A DNA stretch of 6,093 nt, taken from positions 1 through 6,093 of the forward strand of contig CAZGYE010000325.1 in assembly GCA_964530165.1 (NCBI GenBank), given 5' to 3'. Positions 5,355 through 6,093 of this stretch are shown here, piece after piece. Position 1 is the first letter of the stretch. Each line of letters starts with the position of its first letter. The notes beneath the pieces were generated by a model that worked only from the letters and a program-made list of their open reading frames with translations, did not search any database and was not told the DNA's origin. The translations under genes and the position numbers were made by a program. The DNA is from CAZGYE01 sp964530165. Its GTDB lineage: Bacteria; Planctomycetota; Planctomycetia; Planctomycetales; Planctomycetaceae.

Positions 5355-6093
5355 TCAGCGACCATCTGCGCCGAAGCGGGGCTGATCCGCCTTGGCGTGC
5401 ACCGACCGGTTTTCGAGTACGGTCACACACGACTTCAAAATGTATCTTTCGCTTGTGAGCAGGACAAAGTTCCCCACGGCGACGTCGATGTCGCCGTCGC
5501 CGTCGTAGTCTCCGAGATCCAAGCACGGGTGAATGCTGTTCCCGGTTTCCACGAAATAACGTTGATAGTTACCCGGCTGCGTCTGCTCTAACCAAATGAT
5601 CGACTCTAAGAACTGCGCATCCGGTGCGTTTGGCGGGATCGCGGGGATGAACACGCTCGAGACAATATCCAAGTCTCCATCGCCGTCCAGGTCGCCTGTC
5701 TGTGCGGTATGAGCGCCGGGGAGATAGGCGAGACGGTGATAGGTAAAGGGGAAACTTCCCTCGTTCTCCAGCCAACCAAATCCGTGGTATGGCCTGAGTA
5801 CGGCTGGCAACTCGAGGGAATCGCCGTTGTTGAACAACACATCCATGTCACCGTCGCCGTCCATGTCGACCAAATTGATGCCCGTGGATCCCCACCTCGG
5901 ATGTGGGGCGGCGTAGATCTTTTCGCTCTTGAAGCGACCCCTGCGGGTGTTCAAAAACGCGATGATCTGCTCATGTTCCTGCGACTGCAGGGCGATGAAA
6001 TCCGGTCGGCCGTCGTGGTTGAGGTCCACGATGGGAACGTCGCTGGTTCCAGTTCGGCCGTCGACCACGCTCGGCTCGAATTCAGGCGTCAAG
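5355..6093 (-). CDS. FG-GAP/VCBS repeat protein, C-terminal part (5' end beyond window)
   Basis: The frame is open to the right edge, so the start, including any signal peptide, lies outside; the TTG at 6090-6092 is only the first start-like codon visible. About 245 C-terminal residues are seen. They carry four calcium-loop repeats of DxDGDGxxD type: DLNHDGRPD (6000-6026), DMDGDGDMD (5841-5867), DLDGDGDLD (5667-5693) and DYDGDGDID (5484-5510). They are spaced 53, 58 and 61 residues apart, as expected for blades of an integrin-like beta-propeller. Such proteins are usually exported and bind calcium, and planctomycetes encode many of them, often fused to other domains. Phrases such as FGWLENEG and IIWLEQTQPGNYQ between loops are typical of FG-GAP repeat proteins in this phylum. 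The tail ends soon after the fourth loop with no visible sorting or membrane anchor. The stop (5355-5357) lies 8 bases from the convergent SNF2 stop. Substrate and partner are unknown. Confidence 0.88.
   Translation of the reverse strand, partial: LTPEFEPSVVDGRTGTSDVPIVDLNHDGRPDFIALQSQEHEQIIAFLNTRRGRFKSEKIYAAPHPRWGSTGINLVDMDGDGDMDVLFNNGDSLELPAVLRPYHGFGWLENEGSFPFTYHRLAYLPGAHTAQTGDLDGDGDLDIVSSVFIPAIPPNAPDAQFLESIIWLEQTQPGNYQRYFVETGNSIHPCLDLGDYDGDGDIDVAVGNFVLLTSERYILKSCVTVLENRSVHAKADQPRFGADGR
5369..5397 (+). terminator. Possible hairpin after the SNF2 gene, within the opposing gene's 3' end
   Basis: Arms 5369-5379 and 5387-5397 can pair over 11 positions with one A-C mismatch and one G-T wobble, around the loop GGCTGAT. 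The hairpin starts 22 bases after the SNF2 stop. It overlaps the last codons of the minus-strand repeat protein, as it must because the genes are only 8 bases apart. There is no T tract on either side, so a Rho-independent terminator is uncertain. Confidence 0.3.

Noticed and set aside
5484..5867. DNA-level GTCGCCGTC-type repeats in the right part
   Set aside because: They are explained by codons for the Asp-Gly-rich calcium loops of the FG-GAP/VCBS protein.

Overview
This GC-rich window looks like chromosomal DNA from a planctomycete, probably of the Pirellula/Rhodopirellula type. The reasons are sparse, mixed-strand gene layout, a SpoVG protein carrying an internal zinc ribbon, a Ca-binding FG-GAP/VCBS repeat protein, and a stand-alone SWIM-SNF2 ATPase. 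The assignment rests on gene content and recalled family resemblance, not on a database search.

Layout from left to right. (1) The 3' part of purQ (+), cut by the left edge, ends at 725. (2) A short convergent gap contains a strong hairpin that probably terminates purQ transcription and perhaps spoVG transcription too. (3) A minus-strand pair, ispE (2450 down to 1470) followed 29 bases later by spoVG (1440 down to 814), is probably one operon. (4) A divergent intergenic region (2451-2862) has weak promoter-like and palindromic signals but no convincing gene. (5) A long plus-strand gene (2863-5346) encodes an 827-residue SNF2-family ATPase with an N-terminal lysine/arginine-rich tail and a SWIM zinc finger. 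(6) It converges, with only 8 bases between stop codons, on the 3' part of a minus-strand gene for an FG-GAP/VCBS repeat protein that runs off the right edge.

The genes do not form one pathway. PurQ supplies ammonia for purine synthesis, IspE acts in the MEP isoprenoid pathway, SpoVG is a small nucleic-acid-binding regulator, the SNF2 protein is a DNA-dependent ATPase of unknown target, and the repeat protein is probably exported. This is mainly housekeeping DNA and I see no defence island, CRISPR array, insertion sequence or RNA gene. The most unusual features are the zinc ribbon inside the SpoVG fold, the in-frame 18-bp tandem repeat inside ispE, the ispE-spoVG pairing shared with Bacillus, and the histone-H1-like tail plus SWIM finger on the SNF2 ATPase.
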